Source: Streptomyces sp. NRRL WC-3742 (GTDB lineage: Bacteria; Actinomycetota; Actinomycetes; Streptomycetales; Streptomycetaceae). From it: a stretch of DNA of 49,527 bases. Under the pieces are notes generated by a model that was not told where the DNA came from, did no database searches, and worked only from the letters and a program-made list of their open reading frames with translations. Position 1 is the first letter of the stretch, and each line of letters opens with the position of its first letter. Below are positions 49,318-49,527 of this stretch, one piece after another. A program made the translations under genes and the position numbers. The stretch spans positions 1-49,527 of the forward strand of contig NZ_JOCF01000062.1 in NCBI RefSeq assembly GCF_000720635.1. Direction: 5' to 3'.

Positions 49318-49527
49318 TCAGGTGGTGGGGAGGAGGGTGGTGGGGAGGTCGGTGCGGGAGGTGATGCCGAGTTTGGGGTACGCCTTGTAGAGGTGGTGGG
49401 CGACGGTGCGGGGGCTGAGGAAGAGCTGGGCGGCGATGTCGCGGTTGGTGAGGCCCTGGGCGGCCAGGCGGGCGATCTGGAGTTCTTGGGGGGTCAAGGG
49501 GGTCAAGGAGGTCAGGGGGGATACGGG
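49318..49527 (-). CDS. LuxR-type HTH, C-terminus of a gene running off the window
   Basis: The visible frame continues to the window end: [51 protein letters not shown] is a complete LuxR HTH. This form is usual at the end of large LuxR/MalT-type ATP-binding (LAL) regulators. Size and N-terminal domain cannot be seen. Confidence 0.8.
   Translation of the reverse strand, partial: PVSPLTSLTPLTPQELQIARLAAQGLTNRDIAAQLFLSPRTVAHHLYKAYPKLGITSRTDLPTTLLPTT

Overview
The window is high-GC actinobacterial DNA, most like Streptomyces or Kitasatospora. The evidence is strong G/C third-position bias, many GTG starts with AGGAGG-type ribosome sites, and a conserved Streptomyces chromosomal block on the right: a crp/fnr regulator, MBL-fold hydrolase, Nudix hydrolase, RidA, DUF4177, two ArsA-type ATPases, wblA, a class A penicillin-binding protein, YqeY and a metallophosphoesterase.

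Layout. From before position 1 to about 25.87 kb lies an integrated mobile element. It sits inside nth (endonuclease III). The chromosomal nth is cut after residue ~162 at the right end (25834-26358). The left edge of the window is a second, diverged nth 5' end with its own upstream region (1-78), so the element apparently carries a replacement 5' half that rebuilds nth after insertion. At the right end are a large serine integrase (23946-25754) and, convergent with it across a shared terminator, a protein I recognise as a phiC31 gp3-like recombination directionality factor (23194-23895). A leftward operon holds a DUF2637 membrane protein, MobC, a MOBP-type relaxase, a ParB-like protein, a small zinc-ribbon protein and a winged-helix Rep-like protein. 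No FtsK/TraB or type IV secretion gene is seen, so this looks like an integrative mobilizable element rather than a self-transmissible one. An XRE regulator (22061-22624) sits between two inverted copies of a ~66-bp leader module, one in front of the transfer operon and one upstream of the RDF. This suggests that transfer and excision are switched on together.

Cargo. 0.3-4.5 kb holds unknown genes, including two paralogues of one family and a tandem-duplicated gene remnant. 4.6-5.8 kb is a scrapyard: a PPC/DUF296 gene, a headless L-asparaginase and an unknown 3' fragment. 6.1-15.1 kb is an unrecognised cassette: a second methionyl-tRNA synthetase with KFSTS instead of KMSKS, a histidine phosphatase, a nucleotidyltransferase-like protein coupled to a GT2 glycosyltransferase, a group II PLP decarboxylase, an anti-sigma-type ATP-binding protein, a class IV aminotransferase and an HTH-SUMF1 fusion.

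Chromosome, 26.6-49.5 kb. After nth come a LuxR-type two-component pair, a small membrane protein, a GNAT acetyltransferase, and a GT-B-like gene split by five copies of a 7-bp tandem repeat (possible phase variation). Next are an NB-ARC/TPR protein with a degenerate P-loop and a membrane-anchored XRE regulator. The conserved crp-wblA-PBP block follows; its PBP lacks the catalytic-glutamate segment of the glycosyltransferase domain. The window ends with tRNA-Pro(CGG), a MerR/imine-reductase-like divergent pair and a LuxR-type C-terminus. All functional statements come from reading the sequence; no database search was possible.
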